Assembly: GCA_905182985.1 (NCBI GenBank)
Contig: CAJJDN010000002.1
Coordinates: 151,584-215,583, forward strand
Reading direction: 5' to 3'
Source: Paramecium sonneborni
Taxonomy: Eukaryota > Ciliophora > Oligohymenophorea > Peniculida > Parameciidae
Length of the DNA stretch: 64,000 bases
Below the pieces are notes generated by a model that was not told where the DNA came from, searched no databases, and saw only the letters and a list, made by a program, of their open reading frames with translations. The translations under genes and the position numbers were made by a program. This document shows positions 23,849-37,500 of this stretch, one piece after another; position 1 is the stretch's first letter; each line of letters opens with the position of its first letter.

Positions 23849-26800
23849 ATGGACACTATTAAATAAAAATGGAAAAACTATACCTTATAAAAAAGACTGA
23901 AAGATCTTTGGGAGGATTATAAGAAAGTTTCAAATTTATCTGATGACCCTTAAACACTTAAAAAGTAATTTGTAATTTCTTATAAGATTTTAAAACTTTC
24001 TTGAATAAGCAAATATAACAATAAAGAATTTTTTAAAAAGCAATGATTAGCATTTAGAATTAATCTTAGTTGATGCCAATTAAGTATTAGTGGTCATTTT
24101 AGATTATTTGAATAAATTTCCTGAAATCTAAAAAAGGTTATATATTTTTAAACTAATCTTTAGAAACGCAGACTAAGGACAATTAATTTAAGATATAATG
24201 GAATAATGTATTTAATTAGCAGAATAAATTTTGAGAGAACCAAAGTATAGGAAAAGTGTGGAAAATTCACATAATGTCTTGTCTGATTTTTTAAATTTAA
24301 TAGAAAAAGCATAAAAGACTGAATCAAAAGTTCTAATCATTAAATTAATTGTAATTGTTTTCATCTAACAAAGGTTTTATTTTCAGAGAACTTAAATTAA
24401 AGAATTGAATTTTTTGAATAATAAGGATTCCATAAATTACTCTCAATACTAATGAACAAGGATCCATAACTTAATCGAATAATTTCTAAAGCATTATTAC
24501 ATTTTTTACTTATAGAAGATCTAAATTAAGTCGTAATTTGCAATGTAGAAGACAGTCAAGAATAAACTATAAAATAAAAATTTAGTAAAATTGCTGAATC
24601 ATTAAGATCATTTGCATTTCAAGGTATTGATCAATTATTAATTTTATTATAGAACTCTCTAAAGTTTTTCTTCCATCTTAAAATAATAAATAGTTAAGCA
24701 TAAAGTAATTTTATGTAGAAAAAAAGGAAATCTAAACTTTATAATAAGCTATCGAATAATCAATAAGTTTATAGTCAATTTTTGAAGTCGATTTAAGTTT
24801 TTATATGAACTCTTAATCAATAACTAGATCTACTTCAGATTAGGATTAAAACAAGAATGAATTTTATGAAAAAATTATTAGTATTAGTAACACTCCTCCA
24901 GATAAACTGGCATTATCATAAACATAATTAGAAAGTTCCCAATCCGAAGATATACTTAAAGAGTTTTAAGTACTTTAAGGTGGGTTTAAAGCTATCTTGG
25001 AAACACTTGAAAAAGCTACTTCTGAAGTTTAAGTTGATCTACTCTAGACTATTTAATAAATATTACAAAATAATGCTAGAAATAAAATAGAATTTAAAAG
25101 AGTCAATGGTTATCAATTACTAAATGATTTTATTTGTAATAAGGACTAATAAGATGAATAATTTTAATAACAATTCTATAATTTCTTAAAATAAATATCA
25201 ACAACTGAAAGTGAAATAGATGATTTAGATGCATTTACTTTAATGCTTGAACTATTACCTATTTAATAAGATAAAATTCTCAATATAATTATTGAAGTTT
25301 TAAATTAAAATTGGAAAAATGCGATCATAGCAAAAAGATTAAAATTGTATTATTACTTAGCTATTATATAAATGAGATAATATTTATCATCAGACCAAAT
25401 TTCTGAGAAATTCTGTAACATTGATAATGAGTACATGTTTTCTAACTTTAAAAACATTTTAGTCAAAGTAAAATTTTCACAGACAGATGAAATATGTTAA
25501 TAATTATTTTAACTTTATGAATAACTAAATTAATTAGAGGGATTTTACAGTCTTGAATTCGAAGCAATCTAAAGTTAATTAGCCATATTATTTATTGATG
25601 ATGTTGATAAATTTAAGTAAATAGTTGCTTTTGCTTTCAAAATGATAGAAATGAAAATGAGTAAGAAATGTAGATACATGAATTCCTTTGATCATTAAAG
25701 TGAATTGGCATTTCGAAATTTTAGCATCATTTTTGAATAAATATATCATACCTTTTAAATGGCTAAAAAAAATAATATTTAAGATGCAAAAGATTAATCT
25801 AATTATGTTTTTTTTATATAAATTATAGAAATTATCAATTCATTTTTAGTGTGTGATCACAATATATAAAAACAAGAAGTAGATATATTTAAAAATATGG
25901 TTAGTTAAAATAGATGCGAATAGTTTATGAATTTAATTAAACCATATCTTAAATTAATTTCAAGTAAGTAGATTTTAGAACTATTTGATTTTGAATATAA
26001 TGAAAATAGTAATTTAGCTATTGCTCATTTATAATTTCGCTTGAATTAAGTGTTGTTTAATTCACTAGCAGGAATAATGAGACATAATGATTTAAAAATA
26101 GAACCTTAAATGGTTTTATACTTAATCTATTCTTAATATGAAATGTGGAATTCTTTAGAATAGCAACCACAAAACCCCATAACCCCTTTATTAGAATTTC
26201 TAATAGATATTTCGAAATTAAATTCTTAATACTTATAATGTATCTCTCACTTTTTTTACAAAATCAAATTGCATGATGAAAATTCTCTTGTGATTGAAAA
26301 TCTCATATAATTTTTAAAGTAATAAGATTTCAAAAATTAAGATTTAGTTGTAAATATGCTTATTTCAATCTGCAAGAATTTACCATCGTATAATGATATG
26401 GTTAATCTATATCCTGTATTAATACAATTTATAGAAATGTATTTGAACAAAGTTGATTTGGAGTTGTGGCTTGATTTTTTATTTTCAGGAGAAATAATCA
26501 AAAAATTAAATGAACAAAATTATGGAGCTGCTATGAGTGATATTTTAAGCTTATTATCTATTCACAGTATGTTTTAAGATAAAGTATTTGATAAGATGAT
26601 AAATGGAGAATATTTAACAAACTCTTTTGCTACTCTATAATACGAAACAACCAAAGAATAAAGTATTAAATTATCAAATATATTGTATTTATTGAATGCC
26701 AAAAGTAATAAGATCAAAGTATTTATTTTTATATATTTTTTTTTAGAATCCTATTTATAGCAATAAATAGAAATTTTTTTAATTGATCTAAAAGCTATTT

Positions 26801-28276
26801 AATGGAGAGGAATTTTCAAATTAATTATGTAATACTATTTATAAACTTGTGTTTTGGAATTTTGATAGTTATCATCTACTTTATACAGAGAATAGCAGCA
26901 ATGTTTCTTCAGTTATGGGAAGAAGTGAATTTGCTGAAATAATTTAAAAAACCTAAAAATAATATTTAGAAAATAAATAGCCAATATAACGTATAACAAA
27001 TTTGGAATCTTTAGAACTTTTCTTTTTGATGTTGGTTAAAAACAAATCTCAAAATTATGTAATAGAAATTTTAAAGATATTTGAATCAATTTTAGATAAT
27101 TAAAATTTAGCAACATTATTAGATTCAAATATAATATAAAGTTTATGTTTGCTATTATAAAATTCTGATAAAAGAATAGAATAATAAATTTATAAAATTA
27201 TAAGAACAATTATTTAATATGATTTAAGTAAGTCTAACAAATTGAAGATAATCGACATGTTAAAGAGACATGATGATGCATCTCATATTTTGATTGATTA
27301 TTTAAAGGATTTACTATAGAATCCAGTAATTAAGAATGATCATATGATCTTTTTGAAAAATTTTGACTTTTTAGTAAAAAATTTTGAAGAGTTAGTTGGT
27401 TTTAATGAAGAAATAGATATTTTATTATTTCAAATAATCAATTTGATGGCATCTAAAAATTCACCAGATATAAGATCAGTATTAAAGTAGTTGAATCTAT
27501 TTGAATTTAGAGATAATTTGGCATTACAAATTATCAAATATAAAATGAAACCATAATAGTTGATGGATATTTTATCTGGAATTCCCTTTGCTTAATTATG
27601 CAATAGTAGAAACTTTAAAGAATCACATTGTATGGCGTATTTATTGTAAAGGTTGATTCAACACAAAGATCATTTTGGTTTACCCCTTTTGATTATAAAG
27701 ATTTTAAAATATGATATATCATCGATAGAAGATAATAGAAAGTATGTAGGTAAGCTTTTACAAAATGAATAATTGATAAATTTTTTTTATCCATAAATGT
27801 TAAGAAAATCAAGTAAAAGTTTAAAATGTTTTGATTAAGAAGATTAAAAAAATTAAAGTTAAAGTTCATCAGAAACAGATGCAGCTTTTTCGTAGAATAT
27901 GACTGTGGATCAATTTTTAACACTATTTTTTAGTGATAAATTGTAGGATGAAAGATAACAAATAAAATTGAGTTTAGAGAGAGCACTAATCCCTGTAGAA
28001 AGTGAATACAAGAGATAAATAATGAGATATAATATGAAAAAATAAAATCGATTATCAAAATTATCAGAGCAAGAAGAATGTGATAATTAAAGAGTAAGAT
28101 TTATAAAATATATATAGATTTAAACTTCAAATAATGATTGGGAATTTAAGATACAATCTCGTTTGAAAAAGAGCAATGAGCGATCTAAATAGAGAAATTA
28201 AAAATAATAGGAATTATTTGAATAGTCATTGGCTGATGGAGAGAATTAATGGTTTAAATTGTGTTTAGGATAATGA
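23849..28276 (+). CDS. Large helical-repeat protein, 1440 aa, function unknown
   Basis: Five exons; introns of 22, 29, 26 and 28 nt leave exactly 1441 codons to TGA 28274. The product is alpha-helical throughout, rich in Leu/Ile/Gln/Asn, and looks like an ARM/HEAT-type solenoid (for example GGFKAILETLEKATSEVQVD, MLELLPIQQDKILNIIIEVL). A Ser/acidic linker lies near residue 1290, followed by a charged C-terminal helix region (SLERALIPVESEYKRQIMRY, QSRLKKSNERSKQRNQKQQE). No catalytic motif seen. The helical solenoid followed by a basic helix recalls the region preceding BEACH domains in neurobeachin-like proteins, but no BEACH domain follows. Only 24 bp separate its stop from the next ATG. Confidence 0.75.
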
Positions 28277-28300
28277 AATTTATATATATAATATTAAAGT

Positions 28301-29977
28301 ATGTTTGTATAGGACATGCAATTTATAAGACAAAGTGATCAAAACTTTGTAATAAATACTTAATCGTTTCAAACAATTGTATTTTAGTATGATCGATAAA
28401 ATCAAATGCAATTACAAGAGAAATAGCTTTACGATAGTTTAAAAAATAGAGTTCTGAAATTAGGACAGACAATAATGATAGGTGGTAATCCTTTTAAGGT
28501 TTTTTTATTGAATCCACTTAATGGTCATGTTGGAGATACTACTTCAATACTATGTTATCCAGGAGATTTGAGCAATAATAAAACTTTATAATAAGTTTAA
28601 TTTCTTAATCTATCGGAAGAGAAGAAAGAACATATAACCAGACTTCCAATTAACTAACATATAAGTTAAGATTAATAATTGATTATTGATGGATTACTTA
28701 TGCAAGTTATTCGATGTTAACCTGAAGATGGAATATTTAGATAATAAACTGTAATTTATTATGCTATTAGAATAGGAATGTAGAGTAGTTAACTCTGGAA
28801 AACCAACAATATAGGAAATTCAGATAATAATATAAAATTAGTAGGAACCAAATAAATAAGAATTAATGAAAAATTACATATAACCTCATTTTATGATTCC
28901 AAGATATGTTAGAGAAGGATCTAGATTAAAGATAAAAGAAGTAGATTTTATAATTAAATCATGTAAACCTAGAAAAGGATTTATTGATAACAGGACATTA
29001 ATTTAATTGTTTGATAATGAACAATTTACATTTAAATCAATGAATGATGAGGATGAAGAAACAGGAGGACTTTAAGTATAGATTAATACACTTAAAATCT
29101 TATAAGATAAAACAGCATCTAGAAATTAATTTGTTTAGAAAAGAAAAAAGTTATATAGCATGATGGAAAACTATTGTTAATATGATGAAAAAGAAAATTA
29201 GATTGTTCTTTCTTCCAGAGATATAAGCAGTCGAAGTTAATCTATAAATGATTTTCCAATATTTCCAAATACATTCCTTTCTTAATTGCATAAAGAAATT
29301 GATGAAGTCTCTCATGATTTAGAAAGTGATCTTATGGATAGTGATGAAACTCATTAAGGTATAGGACTTCATGAATAGAATCAAAAATTGTCATAGATGA
29401 CTTTACCTGTATTCTTTAAAAATATGTTAATTTCTAATAAACATGGAGCTAATAGATAATCTAGACTTTAATAACCTGAATAGCCTTATTCTGATGATTC
29501 TTCTTTGGATCGATCTATTGATTCAGATATAAATAATGCATAAATATTATAAAGTGAAACTTCACTTCTTATTCATGAAGATTAACCTCATTTAACTGCT
29601 CTTCCTAGATATTTTGATGAAATTGTTTTAGTATATATTAAATCTTATCATTATTTAGTTTAATTCATAAAGATGGTTACCTATAATTCATGATGGAGTT
29701 TCCTAAAATATAATAAATAAATTTCCAGAAAGAAAAATAGATCTTAAATGGATTTAAAATAAAGGTAAAAATGAAAATGCCGATTTTTGTAAATGTATGA
29801 TTTGCTTAATGGATTACTCTGATGAAGAAATAGTTAGAACTTTACCTTGTCGTAATTATTTTCATTTATTTACTTTTAGTACATTATTTTCATTGTGAGT
29901 GTATAGATTTCTGGTTAGCAAAAAGTCGTAAATGCCCAATTTGTAAAACTGGATGTGACTAATATCTGAACTATTGA
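28301..29977 (+). CDS. RING-H2 E3 ubiquitin ligase
   Basis: Predicted 531 aa with introns of 25, 28 and 28 nt. The N-terminal ~250 residues contain beta-rich blocks (LKLGQTIMIGGNPFKVFLLN; PRYVREGSRLKIKEVDFIIK SCKP in two parts), a pattern often found before the RING in ciliate ligases. The middle is acidic and Ser-rich. The C-terminus is a canonical RING-H2: CMIC, PC-x-HYFHCEC, ten residues, CPIC (29787-29957), split by the third intron right after the third Cys. It should transfer ubiquitin from an E2 to unknown substrates. No transmembrane segment seen. Confidence 0.9.
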
Positions 29978-29998
29978 TTTATTTAAATTATTAACGAA

Positions 29999-31102
29999 AT
30001 GATTAAAACTGCATATAAAAAACAGCCACTCATTCCTAAATTATCTAATCTAACTTCTGCTATTGAAATATAATAACCGTTGTCTTGTAGATAATAAAAA
30101 TAGACATATGTTTCTTTTATTTAACCATCTATTAAAACTACAAGACTTAAAGAAAATAATTATAAATATACCAAAACTCCAACAAAATCAGATCATACTA
30201 ATTTAAATGTTAGTAAACATAGTAGATCACCCAACGGTTCTCAAATATAATCTAGTCAAACAATTTTAAATGTTTTAAATCAAAATATAAAATTAAGATA
30301 ATAACAATAATCATATTAATGTTCAAACTATAAATCAAATAATGTTACTCCATAAAAGTAAATTTAGTAGGAAGAACAGAATAAAATTGATAAAATCTAA
30401 ACTTAAGAATTGTACTAATAAATAATCAAATAAAGACAATAAAGTATTCGAAATATTTAATAAACTATTAATTGCATTAATCATGTAGATAAAAAAGCAA
30501 AATTTTTCAAGCTAAATGAAAAACAAGAAAAATAATATTTCTGTTCTCTTTGTGCTATTTAAGAAGCTTATGAAGGATTAATATATGATATGAAAACTAA
30601 TTAACTGATTCCTAAAAAACACAATTAAAATAGTTGGATTTTGAAATATGATGAGCCAACTACTTAGGAATAGAATAAGAAAATATAATAATTAAATGAA
30701 TTTTTAGAATTAGCTAGATAATTATATGACTCTGCAAAAATTAAAAAAGAGATCTCTTTAAAATACAATGTCCACGAAATGCTTGCTGAAATTGAAAGTA
30801 TTAGTTAGGATATAATGAACAATGCTTAAAATATCATACAAAATGTCGAATCAAAATCATTCCAGATGATACTTTAAAATTATGTTAATAGATTGTAATA
30901 ATTTGATATAATAATTAACAAACAAAATATTGTTAACAAATTACCTTTGAAAAAGTAAGTTTTAATAAGTTTTTAAAATAAAGATAGTTTTGTTAATCCT
31001 GATTAAATGGAGTTTACAGATTCGCTTATGTTAAGAGAATCAGAAACATAACATTTTTTGGATGATTGTAATGATGTTACTTTATATTCACCAAATTTCT
31101 GA
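29999..31102 (+). CDS. Protein with B-box-like zinc-binding motif and helical C-terminus
   Basis: Predicted 367 aa in a single exon, starting 21 nt after the RING-H2 gene's stop. The first ~150 residues are Ser/Thr/Asn/Gln-rich. A central C-I-N-H ... FCSLC block (about residues 162-190) resembles a degenerate B-box: C-x2-H followed by C-x2-C. After it comes a long helical region (for example KKEISLKYNVHEMLAEIES). Acidic, Leu-rich C-terminus. B-boxes mediate protein-protein contacts, often in TRIM-type ligases, but no RING is present in this protein. Whether it works with the neighbouring RING protein is unknown. Confidence 0.6.
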
Positions 31103-31473
31103 AATAATTTTATGTGTAATTCATTTTTAATGCTATCTAAATAAAATTCTATCCAATTTAATTTTTCTTTAATAATTAGTTTAAATTACGATCTTAATTA
31201 GAGGACTTTAATCCAAAAATATATGCCAGATATATAAAGAAGAAATCATAAAGCATTTATATAATTTGATTTTTTTTAATTAAAACATCAGTTATATTTC
31301 ATATTATAAATTATGATTATAATTCTTGTCATAAAAATGATAATAAAGCCTACAATCAATTATTATTTTAAAAATAATACTTTTTAATGAAGAGCAGAAG
31401 TTTATAATACCTATTTTCATTTAATCTATAATATTGAGAAGGAAAATTTTATAATTATATTATAAACAATAAT
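31103..31473. other. A+T-rich intergenic region
   Basis: About 370 bp with many TGA in all frames and no recognisable feature. Confidence 0.45.
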
Positions 31474-32273
31474 ATGGCAAAAAGAGCACATGTTTTAAAA
31501 TAAGATATTAGTTATTGACATGAAACAGATTTTCCATTAATTTGTATTTTGTGTTTAGGTAAAAATCTTTCTTAGTAGCTTAAATGATTTAATAAAAAAT
31601 AAAGTTGAAAAATTGATTTGGAAATTAGTATCAAATTTTCGCTAGGGTTTTTATAATATTTTAAAATGTTAACCAAGGACATAATCAAGATAGAAATTGT
31701 CTAAAATATATGATAGGCTAGCAGAAAATATAAAAAAAAATCTTCCAGGCAGTTTAAGATTTAATCTCAAAGATTTGATTATTTACAATTGACCATTTTT
31801 AGGAGATTAAAAGATTGAGATTCCAGAATATAAGCAAATAAAGATTATTGGGCTAGATAAATAGAGAGATTATTTTGCTAGATGATAACTATTAAATTAA
31901 ATTTTGAAAGAACCTACTTTTGCAGAGGTAAATTAGTAATTGAACAATGAATAGGATAATGAGGCTAATACCGAACTAATAGAAAATCCTTTAGATGTTA
32001 ATAATTGATAAATAATGAAGGGATATGTATTTTCTAAGTTTGGAAAGGTTAATTCAATCAAGATTATGAAATATGGTAAAAACTGCTTTATTCATTTTGG
32101 AAAAAAGAAAAAACACTGAAAATGCACTCAACAGTCTTTACAATAATATCATTATTAAGAATTTTAATTAAATTATTTGTAAAATAACATTTACAAGAGC
32201 TTTCTAATAAAAATATCAACTTTAAGTATCAAATAGTTAATTTATGAGATTTAATCCAAGAGTTGTAACCTGA
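31474..32273 (+). pseudogene. RBM22/Slt11(Ecm2)-like splicing-factor pseudogene
   Basis: The start reads MAKRAHVLKQDISY, then TGA (31516-31518), then HETDFPLICILCLGKN. This matches the RBM22/Slt11 N-terminus W-E-x-x-DFP-x-LC-x-x-CLG-x-N, with the conserved Trp codon (TGG) turned into TGA. A piece resembling the next zinc-finger region follows in another frame (FRQGFYNILKCQPRTQSRQK, ~31640-31710). Further on is an RRM-like end (VFSKFGKVNSIKIMKYGKNC FIHFG) whose frame breaks at two A6 runs (32101-32113) and resumes as ENALNSLYNNIIIKNFN. Most of the central zinc fingers are missing. RBM22 and Slt11 bind U6 snRNA in the spliceosome; this copy cannot make a functional protein. Confidence 0.65.
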
Positions 32274-32463
32274 AATAAATAACAAAGTCTATCCTTTAAA
32301 ATGGCATAAAAAAATATTAAATATAAGTAATAATTAAAAGATAAATGTTTATGCCTCTCTAAAATCAGTTTGTGTTAGTTTACTGGATTCCTAGATGAAT
32401 TATCTTAATTTAAATTCATATTAGATAGAATGTGTAAATATTAAAGATTTATGATTATTATAT

Positions 32464-33324
32464 ATGAACATGTAATTTGAGTAACAAAGAGTGGCTTCTG
32501 TTGTAAAAAGGAATTTACAGAAATTTAAAATACTAGTTGGTAATAAGGAAAAGAAATTTAATGATCTCTTAACTCCATTTACAAAACTTGATACCTTTAT
32601 TGATGCTAAATCTATACTTAAATAAATAGTTAAGCCATCTAATAAATTATTGGATTCATTAACAACTAATGAAATAAAAAGGTAATAATAATAAAGAAGT
32701 ACTTTTGTTAATGGAGATTATAATTCTGATAATTTTTATGAAAGTGTCGATTTATTGATCAATCATTTAGAAAAAGAATAATCAGAAATGATAACTATTG
32801 GAACTAAGAAAATAACTTAAAGTGAAATTCTTGAATTCAAAACAAAACATCCAAATTATGAATTAGTTAGCAAACAATTTGCTGAGCAATCTAAGAAATT
32901 GATTGCTAATTTGAATAGACAATCAACCAAAATTTTTAATAAGAAATATTCTTTGATACATCTTTCTCCTAGATAATCAATTAGTAATCATATTATTTCT
33001 TTAACATCTGAAAGAGATCCTTCATAATCAAAATATATTCATTCTAAACAACTTTAAATGTTAGAGTTAAAAACTTAAAAATCTTCATTAAAAATAAAAA
33101 CAGAACCAAAATCTCAAAGAAACTATAATTAAAAAATTTAATAGCTAATCAATGATATAGAAGGTGTACACAAATAGATGACTGATGAAACAGGTTAATT
33201 ACATAAAAAGACCAGTAGATTTATTTTAAACTAATCTAGAAGTAATTCTAAAATTGCTTAATTCGACTATCTTGCTTCTGATAATAATTTTGCATTTACA
33301 AAAATTAAGAAAAGAATAATTTGA
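32464..33324 (+). CDS. Hypothetical protein, 286 aa
   Basis: Single exon from ATG 32464 to TGA 33322. Basic, Ser/Asn/Lys-rich, mostly helical and disordered, with YNSDNFYESVDLLINHLEKE and a repeated ISNHIISLTSERDP/KSSLKIKTEPK style. No recognised domain, signal or membrane segment. Codon and amino-acid use resemble neighbouring genes, which supports coding. Confidence 0.55.
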
Positions 33325-34109
33325 TTTATAATTCAACATTATATTATTTTTTATAATCTATTAAGTTCTAAAAAGTCTTTTTATATTTAATTATAAATAT
33401 ATTTAATTTATTAAGCTACTTTTACATATAGAAACTTTTTAAAAAAAAGATTTCAGTACTTTTGAAATCTCAAGTTTTAGGTACAAAAAATGCCAAATAA
33501 TAAATCTTTGCTTAAGCTTAAATAATTAAAAATCATTTTAATTTAAACTTGATTAAATTTTTAGAGTCATTAATATCAAAGTTTTTAATAAAAAGTTTCG
33601 AATTGAAATTAAGTTATTATAAATCTACAAAGAATAGTAAAATAGCATATTAAATGAATTGAAAAAAGGTTAAAGTTGTAAATAACTATGTTTCTAATAC
33701 AATAGCTATTAAATTTAATAATAAATCTTTAATAGTAATGGTTTTTTTGAATATTTAAAATATTTTCAAATTAATAAAATTTAAAATTCCAGTTGTTAGA
33801 GACATAATTTTCTAATTTTTAATCAAATATATTATTGCCACTATATTTTTAATCACTTTGACCACTTCATAATTTGCTATGTTAAATTCAAATTAAGCAT
33901 TTTCAACTTGTAAATCTTTCTTATTTTAATTCTTATTTAACTATCAAATCTGAAAAGCTTTAATGGAATTCTATTTATTAAAAATAATCTTATTTTCTGT
34001 TCTTTATAATAAATTATTGTCCATTTATAATGGATCCTCTACTTTTTAATAAGGCATTTTATTTATTAAAATCCTTATTATGATCCTAGTTTCTTTGATT
34101 TTTTCTTTT
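33325..34109. other. Intergenic region with probable gene debris on the minus strand
   Basis: About 785 bp. On the minus strand, below the ORF at 34110-34433, protein-like fragments continue past TGA in mixed frames (for example DHNKDFNKQNALLKSRGS and KVEDPLQMDNNLLQRTEN, then FNIANYEVVKVIKNIV). This suggests an older, longer gene that has decayed. Nothing intact is seen on the plus strand. Confidence 0.35.
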
Positions 34110-34433
34110 TCAAACTAAATTATTTAACAAAAATTGATTATAAAGACTTTAGGGTCTCTATAATTTCTGATATATTTTGATAAGTTTTTTGGTTATTTAT
34201 TCTGATACCATTTCTACAATTACCTTCCCAGTGACAGTAGGATTATTATTATTTTTTTTATCTACTCTTTATATTCTTTTAGTTACTTTTCTTGTCAAAT
34301 CTATAGGTAAAAAATAAGTAAAAGCTACATTTTATAGGTATTGTCTATTTATTAATTTTGTGAGTTGAGTAGCAAAACTTTTGATTTCAAAAATTTGTAA
34401 AAGCACATGCCTAAATAAAATATTAATAATCAT
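34110..34433 (-). CDS. Hypothetical ORF or 5' part of a decayed gene
   Basis: 107 codons from ATG 34433 to TGA 34110, no intron required. The product (start MIINILFRHVLLQIFE, middle PTVTGKVIVEMVSEQITKKL) uses TAA/TAG as Gln like real genes. The same frame beyond the TGA again looks coding (KRKNQRNQDHNKDF), so this may be a truncated gene. It is divergent from the giant membrane-protein gene. Confidence 0.3.
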
Positions 34434-34554
34434 TTCTATAAAATTTGAAAAAATAAGCACAATAAAGTTTATATGAAGGTATCAGTGAATAATTTTATTA
34501 ATAAATTAAATAATATATACAATTGAATTTAGATATTATAATAAATAATAAAGA

Positions 34555-37500
34555 ATGTTGTCATTTATAATGATTAACTTAATTATAACAAATTCAAAGG
34601 CATAGACTGGGGCAATCAATCCTACTTTATAAATTTAATACTTTGAATATTTAAATTCAGATTGGAATAATTCATTGTATTTTACAATTGAGTCAAAATA
34701 TGTTCCAGCTTCAATACTATACTAAAACAAGACATCAAGCACTAGTAATACCCAATAAATTTTCTGCTTACAAAACAATAGGATATTAGATTCTAGTACA
34801 TCATATATATTTTTAACTTATTTGAGAATTGACAATACATCAAAAACATTAACTCATTTTTTTGAATTTTAAACATAATAACAAAAATACACAGAGAAAA
34901 TTGTTCTTTAGAATTTAAATTATGAAGGTTTTTGGTTTTGTTTAGAAATAAGAAATGATGCAAAATAGTAGCAATTAAATATCACTTTTTATTAAAACCT
35001 CAATAGAAATATTTTATATTAAAAGATTTTAAAAAATGAGTATTTTCCTATACAAGATTACTTTTCTTATTATCTTGGTGACTCTAAAATTGTAATTATG
35101 TTTTAATTAATAAATATAGTCAAGTAATCTTGGGTATAATCAATTTTAAGGACCAATAAAATGTCAATTGCTTTCATCAACTTCGAGATTTGCACCTTTA
35201 GTTTAGCCATCTTGTAGTTCTACATCAGGATTAGGGTTAAGAAGTACTTTCAACTATTCTTCAACAAATAGTTTAGATTTTACAATCAGAGATTTAATTT
35301 CAAAATCATATGGATGGACAGCATGGATAAAAATTGAATAAAATAAAAATTTAGCCATTAATTATGTTAATGTATTACACATCTAATAAAATACGATCTA
35401 CAATTATTAAACATAAGTTGGAGGCAGATTAGGTTAAGTATCTTATTCGATTACTCCTACATAATAGATAGTAGAATTAATTTACACAACCTTTACATTT
35501 CCAATTATTCCTCCTCTTGTAAATAATTTAGATCCTTTAGAGAAAATAATTACTTATGAAATACCTATTTAATATTCTCTATATAATTGGCATTACTTTT
35601 CATATTCATATAGAAGTAACTCAATATATATCAACATAAATATGGTATAACAAAATTATTAATTTGCAAAGACTTTGAATAATATTTACTAGTTTTCTGA
35701 TTTAATTTTAGTAATACATATAGGTGGAACATCATATAATAAAAGTAATAATAATGGTTAATATAATTTACCTTTTTTTTATACTTGCCTAACTGTATAT
35801 ACTCCAAAGTGTTATTTTACCTGCTCAACTTGTTTTGGACCAAATCAAAATTAATGTTTAACTTGTTCCTCCGCATCTAATAGAGATTTAACAAAAGATA
35901 ATAATTGTGTTTGTAAATCAGGTTATTTAGATACCAATGTTTAATCATGTTTTAGTTATAAAATATCATCAACATCTGAAATATTAATACCTCTTACAAA
36001 TAAAAAGGGTTATGATTAAGAAGAACCAATTATAGTATGTTCCTATGGATATTTTAAATACGATAATTAATGCTTTGAATGGTATTAAAAATAATATATT
36101 ATTAAGTCCAAAATTAAATAGTAGGTATTTTTGTCCTGAATGTATCTAATATACAAATACATGGGCTTAAGATCCAAAATGTACAAAAAGATATTCCTAA
36201 TTTAATTAAAATGAGAATAACACATTTATTCAAGATATAGTAGCAGGTGCTGTTATGATGCGTTAGGAATTAGATCCATATGATATTTACCTATTTAGTG
36301 ATAATGAATTAAAATTTTGCACTTATTGTAGTTCATTATGTTTAACTCTTCCTTATAGTTAATAGTGCCGTGAAAGTTCTTATTATCATTTAAATTAACC
36401 TGTTAAAGTTATATGCATATTTGGAGCATAATTAATAAACGGAGAATGTAAAATTTGTGGCTCTAATTGCACAAAATGCAATCTTATTAATAATGAATTT
36501 GTATGTATCATTCTTGATTAAGTTATATATTAAAATTAAGCTTGTAATTAAAACTCAAATATTAACTGCACAGGTTGTTAAGATAATAGTCTCTATTTTT
36601 ATAACTATGAACAAACTGATTGTTACATCTGTTCTATACCAAATTGCAAATATTGTTTCTAATATTTAAGATCCAATCCTCAATATAATTCAATATTTAA
36701 ATATCAAAAAACCACTTATTTACAAGAAGACCTAGAAGTTGGATGTGCTCTTTGCTATGATGGATTTATATTTAATTTTTTCACTGGCTAATGCGAAAAA
36801 AATACAAATTAATTAGGTACTTCTTGTTCTTCATATTATGTTACTAAATAAAATACTCCTGTTTGTATTACTGATACTAATTTTTCTTTAGGAGTTTCAA
36901 TTGAGGATTGTAAAAATTACTTATAGAATTGTATTAAATGTATCAAAATTACAACCAATTAATATTATTGTTTGGATTGCTTAAATGGATATTATTTACA
37001 GAGAAATTATGGCACTTGTTTATCCTGTATTGATTATAATCCTACCTTTAGTGAATGCTATTCAGTTTAATTATATGATTAAAATTTTAAATATCAGATC
37101 ACTCCTCTATTATTTAGTCTAAATAAATAATATCCAGGTAATTAACAAACTGAAAGTCTTTCAATTTATGTTAGCAAATGCATTCCAGGCTATGATAAAA
37201 TAACCAATCAAAATTGTAATTTGTTTGATCCTGTGTACTGTAGTGCTTATTCTTAAGGTTGTCGAACTTGCAAATCTACTTTAGAAGGAACTAAAAGACT
37301 TACAATTATAAATTTAAAATGTTCTGATTGTCCATATTATTGTGAATATTGCAAACCTAGAAGCGAACTTGAAATCCAATAATTGAATCCATACTTAAAT
37401 TTAAATAATATCTAACCCTATCTAATTTATAGATGTATCCAAAAATCAAGTACATTAAATTATTTATTTTTTGATAATGAAAAATAACTATCTAGATTAT

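Noticed and set aside
26356..26577. Separate 73-aa gene
   Set aside because: It is simply a TAA/TAG-free part of the large helical-repeat gene in its true frame.
23849..28276. BEACH-domain protein
   Set aside because: The helical solenoid and basic region resemble sequence preceding BEACH domains, but no BEACH or WD40 sequence follows before the stop.
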